Shown: one piece after another, positions 43,642 through 51,415 of the stretch
Position numbering within the stretch: position 1 is the first letter of the stretch
Layout of the letters: each line of letters begins with the position of its first letter
NCBI GenBank assembly: GCA_021372375.1
Contig: JAJFUN010000062.1
Location: 1 to 64,000, forward strand
Reading direction: 5' to 3'
Source: Pelosinus sp.
GTDB taxonomy: Bacteria > Bacillota > Negativicutes > Propionisporales > Propionisporaceae
Length of the DNA: 64,000 nucleotides
Program-made: the position numbers and the translations under genes
Notes under the pieces: model-generated
Told to the model about the DNA's origin: nothing
What the model saw: only the letters and a program-made list of their open reading frames with translations
Database searches by the model: none

Positions 43642-44841
43642 TTACATCGAATCCATATATATTGCCCGAATAACCGTCGCAGTAGCTTCAACCGGCGCTA
43701 TACTGAGCAGCGAGCTAAGACTTGGCGTTTCAAACGCCAGCTTAATGAGTTTGTCAACATCGCCTGCCGAAAAACCCTCTTCGGACAGGCCTTCTTTAAT
43801 ACCGGCTTCTTTCAGCCACTTTTTAAGTTCTTCATATACTTTAGCTGCTTCATCCGGAGCGCCTGTAAGACCAGGTACAATCGGCGCGAGAATATCAGCC
43901 AGGATTTTGCCTTTTGCCGGATAGATTTGTTTTACTACCGCCGGAAGTATGATTCCGAGACCAAGGCCATGCGCTAAATCCGGCTTAAGAGCGCTCAGCG
44001 GATGCTCCAGCGCATGGGTCAGATGAAGAAGGCCATTATCAAAAGCTGTTCCGGCAATCATCGAAGCATACAACAAATGATAACGGGCAGTAAGATTGCT
44101 GGGGTTTTGTCTGGCTAGCGGCAGATACTTGGCGATAACAGCAATGGTCTCCTTAGCCAGTGTGATGGCAAAAGGGTTGCCAAGCTTTGTGGTTGCTGCT
44201 TCTATGACATGATTTACAGCATCAATGGAAACATATGATGTCTGATCAGGCGGCAATTTGGTCATGAGCGCCGGATCATCAATGGAGTATAAGGGATATA
44301 AGCAATCAAAAGCCAAGGCTGGTTTAAAATCTTTTTCCGGAATGGTAACTACCGCAAACCGGTCAACTTCAGTACCTGTGCCATGAGTCAGGTTTATCGC
44401 AATAATCGGCACAGCCTTTTCCACCGGAAACTTAAATTCGCACAGTTCCCGGGCCGTTTTCCCTGGATAAGCCAATAAAACAGCCACACTTTTTCCGGCG
44501 TCAATCGGGCTGCCGCCGCCAATGGCGATAACCGCTGTTGCCCCGAACTCTCTAGCCATTTCAGCGGCTTCATCAACATGATCAGCGGTAGGATTGGGTT
44601 TAATTTTACTATACAGAATATAATCGATGTCCTGTTCATCAAGAGCCTTTTTTACAACGTCCCAGGCGCCTGACTTAATATGCGAACCTTTGCCTGTTAC
44701 AATAACCGTCTTTTTGATGCCCTTCTTAATAAGAGCGCTTGCAATATCAGCCATTTTATTAATTGCGCCAACACCTAAATATGTCGTTGTTTTAGTCCGA
44801 ACCTCCACTACCTGATTAATATCAATTTCCTGATCCCACAT
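43642..44841 (-). CDS. iron-containing alcohol dehydrogenase, copy 1
   Basis: The 399-residue enzyme is a group III (Fe-ADH) dehydrogenase: the NAD-site GGGSPIDAGKSVAV, and metal ligands in SIDAVNHVIEAA (Asp, His) and LTHALEHPLSALKPDLAHGLGLGI (two His). It should interconvert an alcohol and an aldehyde with NAD(P). It is the first gene of an operon with NfnA and NfnB, which could recycle the electrons between NADH, ferredoxin and NADPH. A sigma54 promoter lies upstream. Copy 2 at 45380 is nearly the same protein (roughly nine in ten residues). Confidence 0.92.
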   Translation of the reverse strand: MWDQEIDINQVVEVRTKTTTYLGVGAINKMADIASALIKKGIKKTVIVTGKGSHIKSGAWDVVKKALDEQDIDYILYSKIKPNPTADHVDEAAEMAREFGATAVIAIGGGSPIDAGKSVAVLLAYPGKTARELCEFKFPVEKAVPIIAINLTHGTGTEVDRFAVVTIPEKDFKPALAFDCLYPLYSIDDPALMTKLPPDQTSYVSIDAVNHVIEAATTKLGNPFAITLAKETIAVIAKYLPLARQNPSNLTARYHLLYASMIAGTAFDNGLLHLTHALEHPLSALKPDLAHGLGLGIILPAVVKQIYPAKGKILADILAPIVPGLTGAPDEAAKVYEELKKWLKEAGIKEGLSEEGFSAGDVDKLIKLAFETPSLSSLLSIAPVEATATVIRAIYMDSM

Positions 44842-44887
44842 GTTGTTCCCCTGCCTTTATATTTTTTTGCTTGCAGCTTACTATATC

Positions 44888-44903
44888 TGCAAGTATCGTG
44901 CCA
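44888..44903 (-). promoter_or_regulatory. sigma54 promoter of ADH copy 1
   Basis: On the minus strand TGGCACGATACTTGCA matches the -24/-12 consensus TGGCACG-N4-TTGCA exactly, 47 bases ahead of the ADH start. Confidence 0.88.
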
Positions 44904-44999
44904 TTCCTCGATAAACTACTGTGATTTTTTTAGTTTACCGCCACAGCAGGACTGCAGCATTTTCTTTATGTGAATTTTTCCACTAGAGTTTTTGTGAAA

Positions 45000-45028
45000 C
45001 ATGTAACGCTTTTGTCACCTTGGCTACA
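45000..45028 (-). promoter_or_regulatory. enhancer-like site for ADH copy 1
   Basis: On the minus strand TGTAGCCAAGGTGACAAAAG with CGTTACATG matches the site upstream of copy 2 at most positions and forms an imperfect TGTARC...GTTACA inverted repeat. About 100 bases ahead of the sigma54 promoter, it is a likely activator-binding site. Confidence 0.6.
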
Positions 45029-45109
45029 CTCAGGCTACAATAGGAAACAAACGTTACACATATTCCTGAAAATTCATGCAGATATATGCAGTAATTTAGC
45101 GAATTATGC

Positions 45110-45232
45110 ATGAAAGAAAACGAACAGCAGCGCATTTTGGCCATGCTTGCCAAACACGGCGGCAATATCAGCGCAGCAGCCAGAGAACTGGGCATTGCCC
45201 GTAAGACACTGTATCGAAAAATGAATTCGTAA
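45110..45232 (+). CDS. stand-alone Fis-type HTH mini-protein (40 aa)
   Basis: The frame MKENEQQRILAMLAKHGGNI continuing SAAARELGIARKTLYRKMNS is the Fis-type DNA-binding tip normally found at the C-terminus of sigma54 activators. Nothing upstream in frame encodes the AAA+ domain. It has its own + strand terminator directly after it. Either it is the leftover of an activator of the flanking alcohol dehydrogenases or a functional mini-regulator competing for the same sites. No strong ribosome site is visible. Confidence 0.55.
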   Translation: MKENEQQRILAMLAKHGGNISAAARELGIARKTLYRKMNS

Positions 45233-45269
45233 ATTTGAATAGCTTCCTATTCGATATTCAGGTATAAAA

Positions 45270-45307
45270 TTAACCGGACGCCGCACAAAACGGCGCCCGG
45301 TTTTTTG
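45270..45307. terminator. terminator between the Fis peptide and ADH copy 2
   Basis: ACCGGACGCCG (45273-45283) pairs with CGGCGCCCGGT (45291-45301) with one mismatch, followed by TTTTTT on the + strand; the other strand has TTAATTTTATA. Confidence 0.8.
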
Positions 45308-45379
45308 AAGTCACATGTGTCCTTTTATTACACTACACTGTCGATACCACCCGTTACTCGACTACTAAAAATAGCTGCA

Positions 45380-46579
45380 TTACATCGAATCCATATAGAT
45401 TTCCCGGATAACCGCCTCAGTAGCTTCAACCGGCGCTATGCTGAGCAGCGAACTTAGGCTTGGCGTCTCGAACGCCAGTTTAATGAGTTTATCAACATCT
45501 GCTGCCGAAAAGCCTTCTTCGGACAGGCATTCTTTGATGCCGGCTTCTTTCAGCCACTTTTTAAGTTCTTCATAAACTTTAGGAACTTCATCCGGACTTC
45601 CTTTTAGACCAGGCACAATCGGCGAGAGAATATCGGCCAGAATTTTGCCTTTGGCTGGATAGATTTGTTTTACAACAGCCGGCAGTATAATTCCGAGGCC
45701 AAGCCCATGCGCTAAATCGGGCTTCAGCCCGCTTAGCGGATGTTCAAGCGCATGTGTGAGATGTAAGAGACCATTATCAAAGGCCGTACCGGCGATCATC
45801 GAAGCATATAAGAGATAGTAACGGGCAGTCAGATCACTGGGGTTTTGTCTGGCTATCGGCAAATACTTGGCGATAACAGCGATTGTTTCTTTGGCCAGCG
45901 TGATGGCAAAAGGATTACCCAGCTTAGTTGTTGCTGCTTCGATAACGTGATTAACCGCGTCAATGGAAACATATGACGTCTGATCTGGCGGCAATTTGGT
46001 CATAAGCGCCGGATCGTCAATAGAATATAAAGGATATAAACAATCAAAAGCCAAGGCCGGCTTAAAGTCTTTCTCAGGAATAGTAATTACGGCAAATCTG
46101 TCTACTTCAGTACCCGTACCGTGCGTTAAATTTATGGCAATAATGGGCACAGCCTTTTCGACAGGAAACTTAAATTCGCATAATTCGCGAGCTGTTTTAT
46201 CCGGATATGCCAGCAAAACAGCCACACTTTTTCCTGCATCAATCGGACTGCCGCCGCCAATAGCAATAACCGCTGTTGCACCAAACTCTTTGGCCATTTC
46301 TGCCGCTTCATCAACGTGATCAGCTGTAGGATTGGGCGTAATTTTACTATACAGAATATAATCGATTTCCTTTTCGTCAAGCGCCTTTTTTACAACCTCC
46401 CAAGCGCCTGATTTAATATGCGAGCCTTTGCCTGTTACAATAACTGTCTTCTTGATTCCCTTTTGGGCTAGGACATCAGCAATATCAGTCATTTTATTAA
46501 TTGCGCCCACACCCAAGTATGTCGTTGTTTTGGTCCGAATCTCAACTACCTGATTAATGTCAATTTCTTGCTCCCACAT
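45380..46579 (-). CDS. iron-containing alcohol dehydrogenase, copy 2
   Basis: A 399-residue Fe-ADH almost identical to copy 1 (same MW-QEIDINQVVE start, GGGSPIDAGKSVAV and the same metal ligands), from a recent tandem duplication; changes cluster near residues 30-75 and 310-345. It has its own sigma54 promoter and no NfnAB genes behind it, so it can be made without them. ATG 46579 is preceded by a GGGGAAC-like ribosome site as in copy 1. Confidence 0.92.
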   Translation of the reverse strand: MWEQEIDINQVVEIRTKTTTYLGVGAINKMTDIADVLAQKGIKKTVIVTGKGSHIKSGAWEVVKKALDEKEIDYILYSKITPNPTADHVDEAAEMAKEFGATAVIAIGGGSPIDAGKSVAVLLAYPDKTARELCEFKFPVEKAVPIIAINLTHGTGTEVDRFAVITIPEKDFKPALAFDCLYPLYSIDDPALMTKLPPDQTSYVSIDAVNHVIEAATTKLGNPFAITLAKETIAVIAKYLPIARQNPSDLTARYYLLYASMIAGTAFDNGLLHLTHALEHPLSGLKPDLAHGLGLGIILPAVVKQIYPAKGKILADILSPIVPGLKGSPDEVPKVYEELKKWLKEAGIKECLSEEGFSAADVDKLIKLAFETPSLSSLLSIAPVEATEAVIREIYMDSM

Positions 46580-46627
46580 GTTGTTCCCCTGCCTTTTTTA
46601 TTATTTGTCTGCTTATTTACTATGTTT

Positions 46628-46644
46628 TGCAATTAGCATGCCAA
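46628..46644 (-). promoter_or_regulatory. sigma54 promoter of ADH copy 2
   Basis: On the minus strand TTGGCATGCTAATTGCA has GG and GC exactly 12 bases apart and only one departure from the consensus core, 49 bases ahead of the ADH start. Confidence 0.85.
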
Positions 46645-46763
46645 GCTTATGACGAACTGTAACAAAAATTCAGTGGCCCGCATCCCAACCGAATTTTTGC
46701 ATATCGACACCTATTAGTTTTCTTTGGCTGTATGTGAAACTTTCCACTAGTCTCCTTGCAAAA

Positions 46764-46792
46764 CATGTAACATCTTTGTTACTCTAGTTACA
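46764..46792 (-). promoter_or_regulatory. enhancer-like site for ADH copy 2
   Basis: On the minus strand TGTAACTAGAGTAACAAAGA followed by TGTTACATG forms an inverted repeat TGTAAC...GTTACA, in line with the site of copy 1 at 45000-45028, about 120 bases ahead of the sigma54 promoter. Confidence 0.6.
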
Positions 46793-46798
46793 ATTTAT

Positions 46799-46945
46799 AT
46801 GCAATTAGGAAACAAGTATTATACAACATTGCTGTTGTCTGTATTATTTTGGGATTTTGCCCTCATATTAATCACCGGCGGCAGTTTTCTGGCCCTGGCT
46901 AACAATTATCAATACCGCGACTGGCTGCTTGGGATGATTTTCTAA
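46799..46945 (+). CDS. possible small membrane protein (48 aa)
   Basis: ATG 46799 opens a 48-residue frame (MQLGNKYYTTLLLSVLFWDF, ALILITGGSFLALANN) with one or two hydrophobic stretches and a short tail NYQYRDWLLGMIF. The ribosome site is weak. It diverges from ADH copy 2 and abuts the activator-like site. No family is recognised. Confidence 0.4.
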   Translation: MQLGNKYYTTLLLSVLFWDFALILITGGSFLALANNYQYRDWLLGMIF

Positions 46946-46992
46946 ACAACCAACCGTGCAGCCTTAAGCTCAAGCCCACCTTAACATACTAA

Positions 46993-47020
46993 AGGACTCA
47001 CCCTTATAAAAGTAAGTCCT
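46993..47020. repeat. hairpin related to that at 20024-20049
   Basis: AGGACTCAC pairs with GTAAGTCCT with one mismatch. Sixty bases away is TGTGATGTTATTATG followed by GCCAAT, which also occurs near 20470 in element B. No other supported gene lies in 46946-47179. Confidence 0.5.
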
Positions 47021-47179
47021 AGGTAAACTGCAATTTGAAATTAAAAACAAACCTCTGTGATGTTATTATGGCCAATTTTCCTGTGTTAACTCATGGAAAA
47101 CAACGGATTATTAAAAAATTAGCGCATGCCTTAACTACTTACCCTTGAGCAATTGCCACTGCCGACATGCAGCATACCG

Positions 47180-48415
47180 CTATTTACTTAGCCCGCTCGC
47201 CAAATCCACCAACGCATACGCCTCATTCCGGCTTGCGAAAAGTTCGGCAACAATAGCCTTATCAATCTTGCCATTTTTTGCCATACCAAACATTATTTCC
47301 TCAACCTTACTAAGACTTAAGGAATCCCGGTATGGACGATGCTCTGTCAGGGCGACAAAGATATCAGCTACTCCTACAATTCTTGAACCAAGCCGCAAAT
47401 GTTCTTCCCTGATGCCAAACGGATAGCCGCAGCCATCTAAGGTTTCATGATGATAGGCCGCCCATTCGGCAATTAAAGAAAAGCCATTTATTTTTTCCAA
47501 AATCCGATATGTATAATAGGGGTGCTGCTTTATCGTGGCAAATTCAAACTCTGTTAATTGGCCCGGTTTTTCGAGAATATCATTGGGTATAGAGAGTTTC
47601 CCCAAGTCATGCAAAAGTCCCGCAATCTGCATGGTCTTGACCTCTTCCGCACTGTAGCCTTTAGCCTTGGCTAAAAACGAAGCAATGGCCGCGACGCTGC
47701 GCGAGTGCCTGCCTGTAAATCGGCTGGTGCTGTCAATAATCCGCGAGAAAATATCGGCAATATTTAGCGTATCATCGATTGAAAAACGCATGCGGCTATA
47801 CTCATCAATACGATTAAAAAAATCGTCATAGTAGTGCTGGTTAGTTAAATCAAGCCAGAAACTGTCTTGCGAAGAAAAATCTTTGACTACCCGCACTAAT
47901 TCTGGATCAAAGTCAATGCCGCTGAGTTTTTCAATTTCCGCTAAAATAAGAGGACGCTGCTCAAAAATCCAGGTTTTATCCTTAACCTGGACATCAATAC
48001 GATCAGCGAGATTTATAATGCGCGAAAGAAGGGGAATTTTTACTCCCGCAAGCCCTGAAGGACTGGTACCGTCCCATTTATCATGATGATGCCTGATAGG
48101 CTCTGCCAGCATCCCGAGCTGCGGCGAATCTTTTAACAGCCGATAGCCGCGTTCGGCATGCGCATATACCTCACTACCAAGCTTCTGCTCATATAGTTTT
48201 TCCCGTTCATCCCACCTGGCTGCTGCCCCCAAATCATGCAGTAAAGCCGAATAAACCAGCACCTGTCGCTGCCAGTCATCAAGGCCCAGCTCTTCAGCAA
48301 TGCGCTTGGCAATCATCCCGGTCCGCCAGTGATGGCGTGATAACCCCCCTGCCGACAGCTCCAGCGCAATCGAAAGGGCGCGCAGAAGATTTAGCGGCTG
48401 TATATTAAATATCAT
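47180..48415 (-). CDS. HD-domain plus HD-GYP protein
   Basis: The protein of 411 residues has two HD-type phosphohydrolase domains. The first (residues about 20-150) has RHHWRTG, LLHDLGAAARWDE and HHHDKWDG; the second is HD-GYP-like with GRHSRSV, LLHDLGKLSIPNDILEKPG, IKQHPYYTY and HHETLDGCGYP. HD-GYP domains usually break down c-di-GMP, which suits the c-di-GMP riboswitch in this window. ATG 48415 lies one base beyond the citXG stop and follows AGGTGG; the longer frame would run deep into citXG. The two genes are one operon, with no obvious functional link. Confidence 0.85.
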   Translation of the reverse strand: MIFNIQPLNLLRALSIALELSAGGLSRHHWRTGMIAKRIAEELGLDDWQRQVLVYSALLHDLGAAARWDEREKLYEQKLGSEVYAHAERGYRLLKDSPQLGMLAEPIRHHHDKWDGTSPSGLAGVKIPLLSRIINLADRIDVQVKDKTWIFEQRPLILAEIEKLSGIDFDPELVRVVKDFSSQDSFWLDLTNQHYYDDFFNRIDEYSRMRFSIDDTLNIADIFSRIIDSTSRFTGRHSRSVAAIASFLAKAKGYSAEEVKTMQIAGLLHDLGKLSIPNDILEKPGQLTEFEFATIKQHPYYTYRILEKINGFSLIAEWAAYHHETLDGCGYPFGIREEHLRLGSRIVGVADIFVALTEHRPYRDSLSLSKVEEIMFGMAKNGKIDKAIVAELFASRNEAYALVDLASGLSK

Positions 48416-48416
48416 C

Positions 48417-49787
48417 TTATACCACCTGCTCCAATTTATAAATAAACCAGGTCGCAGCAACCATATCAGCTGCCCCGCCAGGACTAACATTACTTGCAAT
48501 AAATTCCGCGTCAAGCGCTTTAACCTCTGCTTGACCAACTTTAGTATACATGCCTCCGGCCTTTAGTACTGCCTCGGCCTTCTGTTTTACAAATACCCTC
48601 ATTTTGTCCGGTGAATGACGATTCATCACCGTCGTATCTTCCACGCAGGCCATCAGGACAAGTAAAGTATGCACCATGGCCGCATTGGTACTAAGTCCGG
48701 CTGCCAAAGCCCTTTTTAAGGCAGGCAGGGCAAACTGGCGAATACCAGGCAGGCCTGCTGCCATTTCACCGCGAATGCCGGTAATGCCAAACCTCCGGTA
48801 AAGTTTCTCGCCAGCCGTCAATTTTTCTATAGGCTTTTCAATATTGCCTAATTCACGCTCAACAATACCCTCTGTAATTTGGGCAACCGCCTCGCAAATG
48901 GTTTCACCAGTTAACCGCATATGCTTAGCTTTAATATAACCAGCCGCTGCCGCAATAACCCCCAGCGAAAATAACAAACCCTTTTGCGTATTCACACCGC
49001 CTGTTGCCTTCAGCATAGCTGCTTCGCCTTCCATACCAATATAGCGCAGCACCGGCAGAATATCAGCACTCTGGCCGTTATGCCTGAGACCTGCCTCAGC
49101 GCAGCGCGTCAAACTAAATTCCAAGGCAGCGCTGCTTGACAAAAAACTGTAATAATTCATATCCTGATGAGCTCCGCTATTGGCGCGGTCCACGAGACCT
49201 GGCGCAGGTGTACAGGCCGCTTCGTACAGCATGGCTTCAACCGCCAATGCCCCTATTTTCTGACCATCTATGCTAATCTCTCTTGTTAAATATGCACAAA
49301 AATTATCTATAAGTATTTGCACAGCTTTTGCCAAGTCTTCCCCGCTATGCCGCCTTGTACGCATACAATCAACAGCCGGCCCGCCGCACACTAAGCACTT
49401 ACGTAATATCCCCTGCTCAGCCCGTGAAAGCTGCGTCCCTTCTGCAGCAAATACATCTAAATCAAGCAGCCGGCCAAAAGGCTGCGCTTCTTCTATTTGC
49501 ACGGTATGACTTTTTATTTCTTGAGCAATACCGCTAACGGCCAACAAACATTCTGGACCTGTGCCCGGATTTATGCGGCGCATGGCAACAATATCCATGT
49601 TTTGGCTAATTTGCCTGACAGCATAGTCAACCAATTGCCGCGTATAAATTGTATCCTTACGGTTCCCTGGCATATTAATAGTAATACTAATTAGCGGCAG
49701 ATTATACTCCGCGCGCATTTCGCCCTGCCGACAAGCCCTTGCTTCTTTAGCTGCTAATATATCACTAAGCTGCAATGCTTTTTCCAT
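48417..49787 (-). CDS. citXG: CitX-CitG fusion for citrate lyase prosthetic group
   Basis: The 456-residue protein joins CitX (about residues 1-170: GRLLDLDVFAAEGTQLSR, RKCLVCGGPA) and CitG (about 185-456: EAMLYEAACTPAPGLVDRANSGAH, TGGVNTQKGLLFSLG, NVSPGGAADMVAATWF). CitG makes triphosphoribosyl-dephospho-CoA from dephospho-CoA and ATP; CitX moves it onto CitD Ser. The fusion would let one enzyme do both steps for the citDEF lyase at 1.9-4.6 kb. ATG 49787 follows GGAG. The citrate lyase ligase CitC is not in this window. Confidence 0.92.
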   Translation of the reverse strand: MEKALQLSDILAAKEARACRQGEMRAEYNLPLISITINMPGNRKDTIYTRQLVDYAVRQISQNMDIVAMRRINPGTGPECLLAVSGIAQEIKSHTVQIEEAQPFGRLLDLDVFAAEGTQLSRAEQGILRKCLVCGGPAVDCMRTRRHSGEDLAKAVQILIDNFCAYLTREISIDGQKIGALAVEAMLYEAACTPAPGLVDRANSGAHQDMNYYSFLSSSAALEFSLTRCAEAGLRHNGQSADILPVLRYIGMEGEAAMLKATGGVNTQKGLLFSLGVIAAAAGYIKAKHMRLTGETICEAVAQITEGIVERELGNIEKPIEKLTAGEKLYRRFGITGIRGEMAAGLPGIRQFALPALKRALAAGLSTNAAMVHTLLVLMACVEDTTVMNRHSPDKMRVFVKQKAEAVLKAGGMYTKVGQAEVKALDAEFIASNVSPGGAADMVAATWFIYKLEQVV

Positions 49788-49813
49788 CTTATCACTCCGG
49801 CTTTTTTGTGTAT

Positions 49814-49843
49814 ATTATAGCATGTCCCGCTAAAATCCGTCAC
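49814..49843 (-). promoter_or_regulatory. promoter of citXG-HD operon
   Basis: On the minus strand GTGACG and TATAAT are 18 bases apart, 27 bases before the citXG start. Confidence 0.55.
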
Positions 49844-49886
49844 AACAAAATTTTTGCAGCAATATGTATTAACACTATAATCCAAA

Positions 49887-51038
49887 TTAATAGGCAGCTG
49901 CTTTATCAACCTTTTGTTGTACTTCATTAGCCAATTTTACGATTGCCTCGGTATCTACGGCGATCTCGGCCACTGCAGCCGAATGATTCTGCACGGTTTG
50001 ATTCACCAAATTGCTATTTGCCACACTTACTTGCGTTGATCCTTTTACCGTCTCCACGGCATTCAGCATTTCATAACCAGTTGTACCCAGTTCGCCAATC
50101 TGTATGGCAATGTTCTCAATTTGCCCATAAAGCGAATCCACCAAAACGTCAATCTGCTTAAACCGCTGGCCGGAAGCACTAATAACCTGTGCTGCCTGTT
50201 CAACTTCCTGCTGGCCCTGCTCCATAAACTTCACGGTATTATCTGTTTCTGTCTGGATTTCCTTAATAATTACAGATATCCTTTGTGCCGCGGCCTGAGA
50301 CTGGTCAGCAAGTTTACGAACTTCATCAGCAACTATGGCAAAGCCGCATCCCTGCTCACCTGCCCGAGCTGCTTCAATCGCCGCGTTTAAAGCAAGCAAG
50401 TTAGTTTGACTGGAAATCCCGGTAATTACCTCGACAATCTCGCCGATTTGTTTCGAACTGCTGCCAAGTAGCTGCACAATTTCAGCTGAATGCTTGACCG
50501 TACTATTAATAACATCCATCTGCTCGGCAGCCTGACTGGCCGCCTGATTTCCCGCTTTAACACTCTCGGCAGCGTCCTTAGATTTTTCCGAAGCCGCGGA
50601 CATGAGCGCAAAAATCTGATCTACAATATTAACTAGTTTATTAGCCAGGGCAATTGCATTTTCAATCACAGTAATTTGCCCTTTAGCACCGGCAGCAATA
50701 CTATTGATACTACTGCCTAGTTCCTGTGATCCGTACACAGATACTTCAGCATGTTTTGCCAGCTGACCGGCTGCCACCGTCAGTGACTTCACCATATCTT
50801 TTACATCCTGGGACAATTTCGAAAATGACGCTGCGGCCTCCTTACTAGCGGCGACTTCCTGGGGACTGATCTGAGATCTGCTTGCCTTCCAAGTAAAGTA
50901 GATGGCTGCCAAAACAGTAAGTATAAAAATACCTGCATTAATAAGTACTGTAGCTTGTATAAAAAGATTGATGACATTTAGAAGTAATGATATTAGTATA
51001 TACGCAAAAACCATACCCTTTCCTACCGCAAATTGCAT
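49887..51038 (-). CDS. membrane chemoreceptor without sensor domain
   Basis: The 383-residue receptor has two close N-terminal membrane helices ([39 protein letters not shown]) with almost no periplasmic loop, then the signalling hairpin with tip [20 protein letters not shown]. Its N-terminus must sense through the membrane or through partners. ATG 51038 lies behind GGGAGGG; TTG 51044 is the alternative. It stands alone downstream of the M16 protease gene region. Confidence 0.9.
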   Translation of the reverse strand: MQFAVGKGMVFAYILISLLLNVINLFIQATVLINAGIFILTVLAAIYFTWKASRSQISPQEVAASKEAAASFSKLSQDVKDMVKSLTVAAGQLAKHAEVSVYGSQELGSSINSIAAGAKGQITVIENAIALANKLVNIVDQIFALMSAASEKSKDAAESVKAGNQAASQAAEQMDVINSTVKHSAEIVQLLGSSSKQIGEIVEVITGISSQTNLLALNAAIEAARAGEQGCGFAIVADEVRKLADQSQAAAQRISVIIKEIQTETDNTVKFMEQGQQEVEQAAQVISASGQRFKQIDVLVDSLYGQIENIAIQIGELGTTGYEMLNAVETVKGSTQVSVANSNLVNQTVQNHSAAVAEIAVDTEAIVKLANEVQQKVDKAAAY

Positions 51039-51228
51039 AATCAAATCCCTCCCGCTATTCCTAAGCCTTGAATACTAATAAATTACCTGCATGGTACTTT
51101 TTAAGTATTATGCTTATTTCTATTATAAAACATATGTAATTAATTTGAATTTATGTAAAATAAGTCCCTGCTCCATTTCGTTATAATAAAAAAAATTCCT
51201 GCAAGTATTAAAAAATTTATGAACCATA

Positions 51229-51284
51229 AAAACGGGACTGTCGCATTAGTATTATTGCTAATGCAAGCAGCCCCGTTTAACTGT
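51229..51284 (-). terminator. terminator of the M16 gene, with a dispersed 26-nt core
   Basis: An imperfect stem (AACGGG... with CCCGTTT) surrounds GCATTAG/CTAATGC, followed by TTTTTATGG on the minus strand. A 26-base core (51238-51263) is identical to 61801-61826 in the flagellin terminator. Confidence 0.65.
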
Positions 51285-51295
51285 AATCCGATCTA

Positions 51296-51372
51296 AAGGA
51301 ACTCCCTCCGGCGCTTTGCGCCACCTCCCTCTGAGATGGAGGCTCTTAATTTTAGTCTCCCTCTTCGAGGGG
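51296..51372. repeat. short GC hairpin repeat (REP-like)
   Basis: The stretch with CTCCCTCCGGCGCTTTGCG, CACCTCCCTCTGAGATGGAG and CTCCCTCTTCGAGGGGGATG looks like the short intergenic hairpin repeats found in many Firmicutes. It occurs once in this window. Confidence 0.4.
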
Positions 51373-51415
51373 GATGGGCTTTTAAACATGCTTAATGCCA
51401 CAGCCCCTTTTTAGC

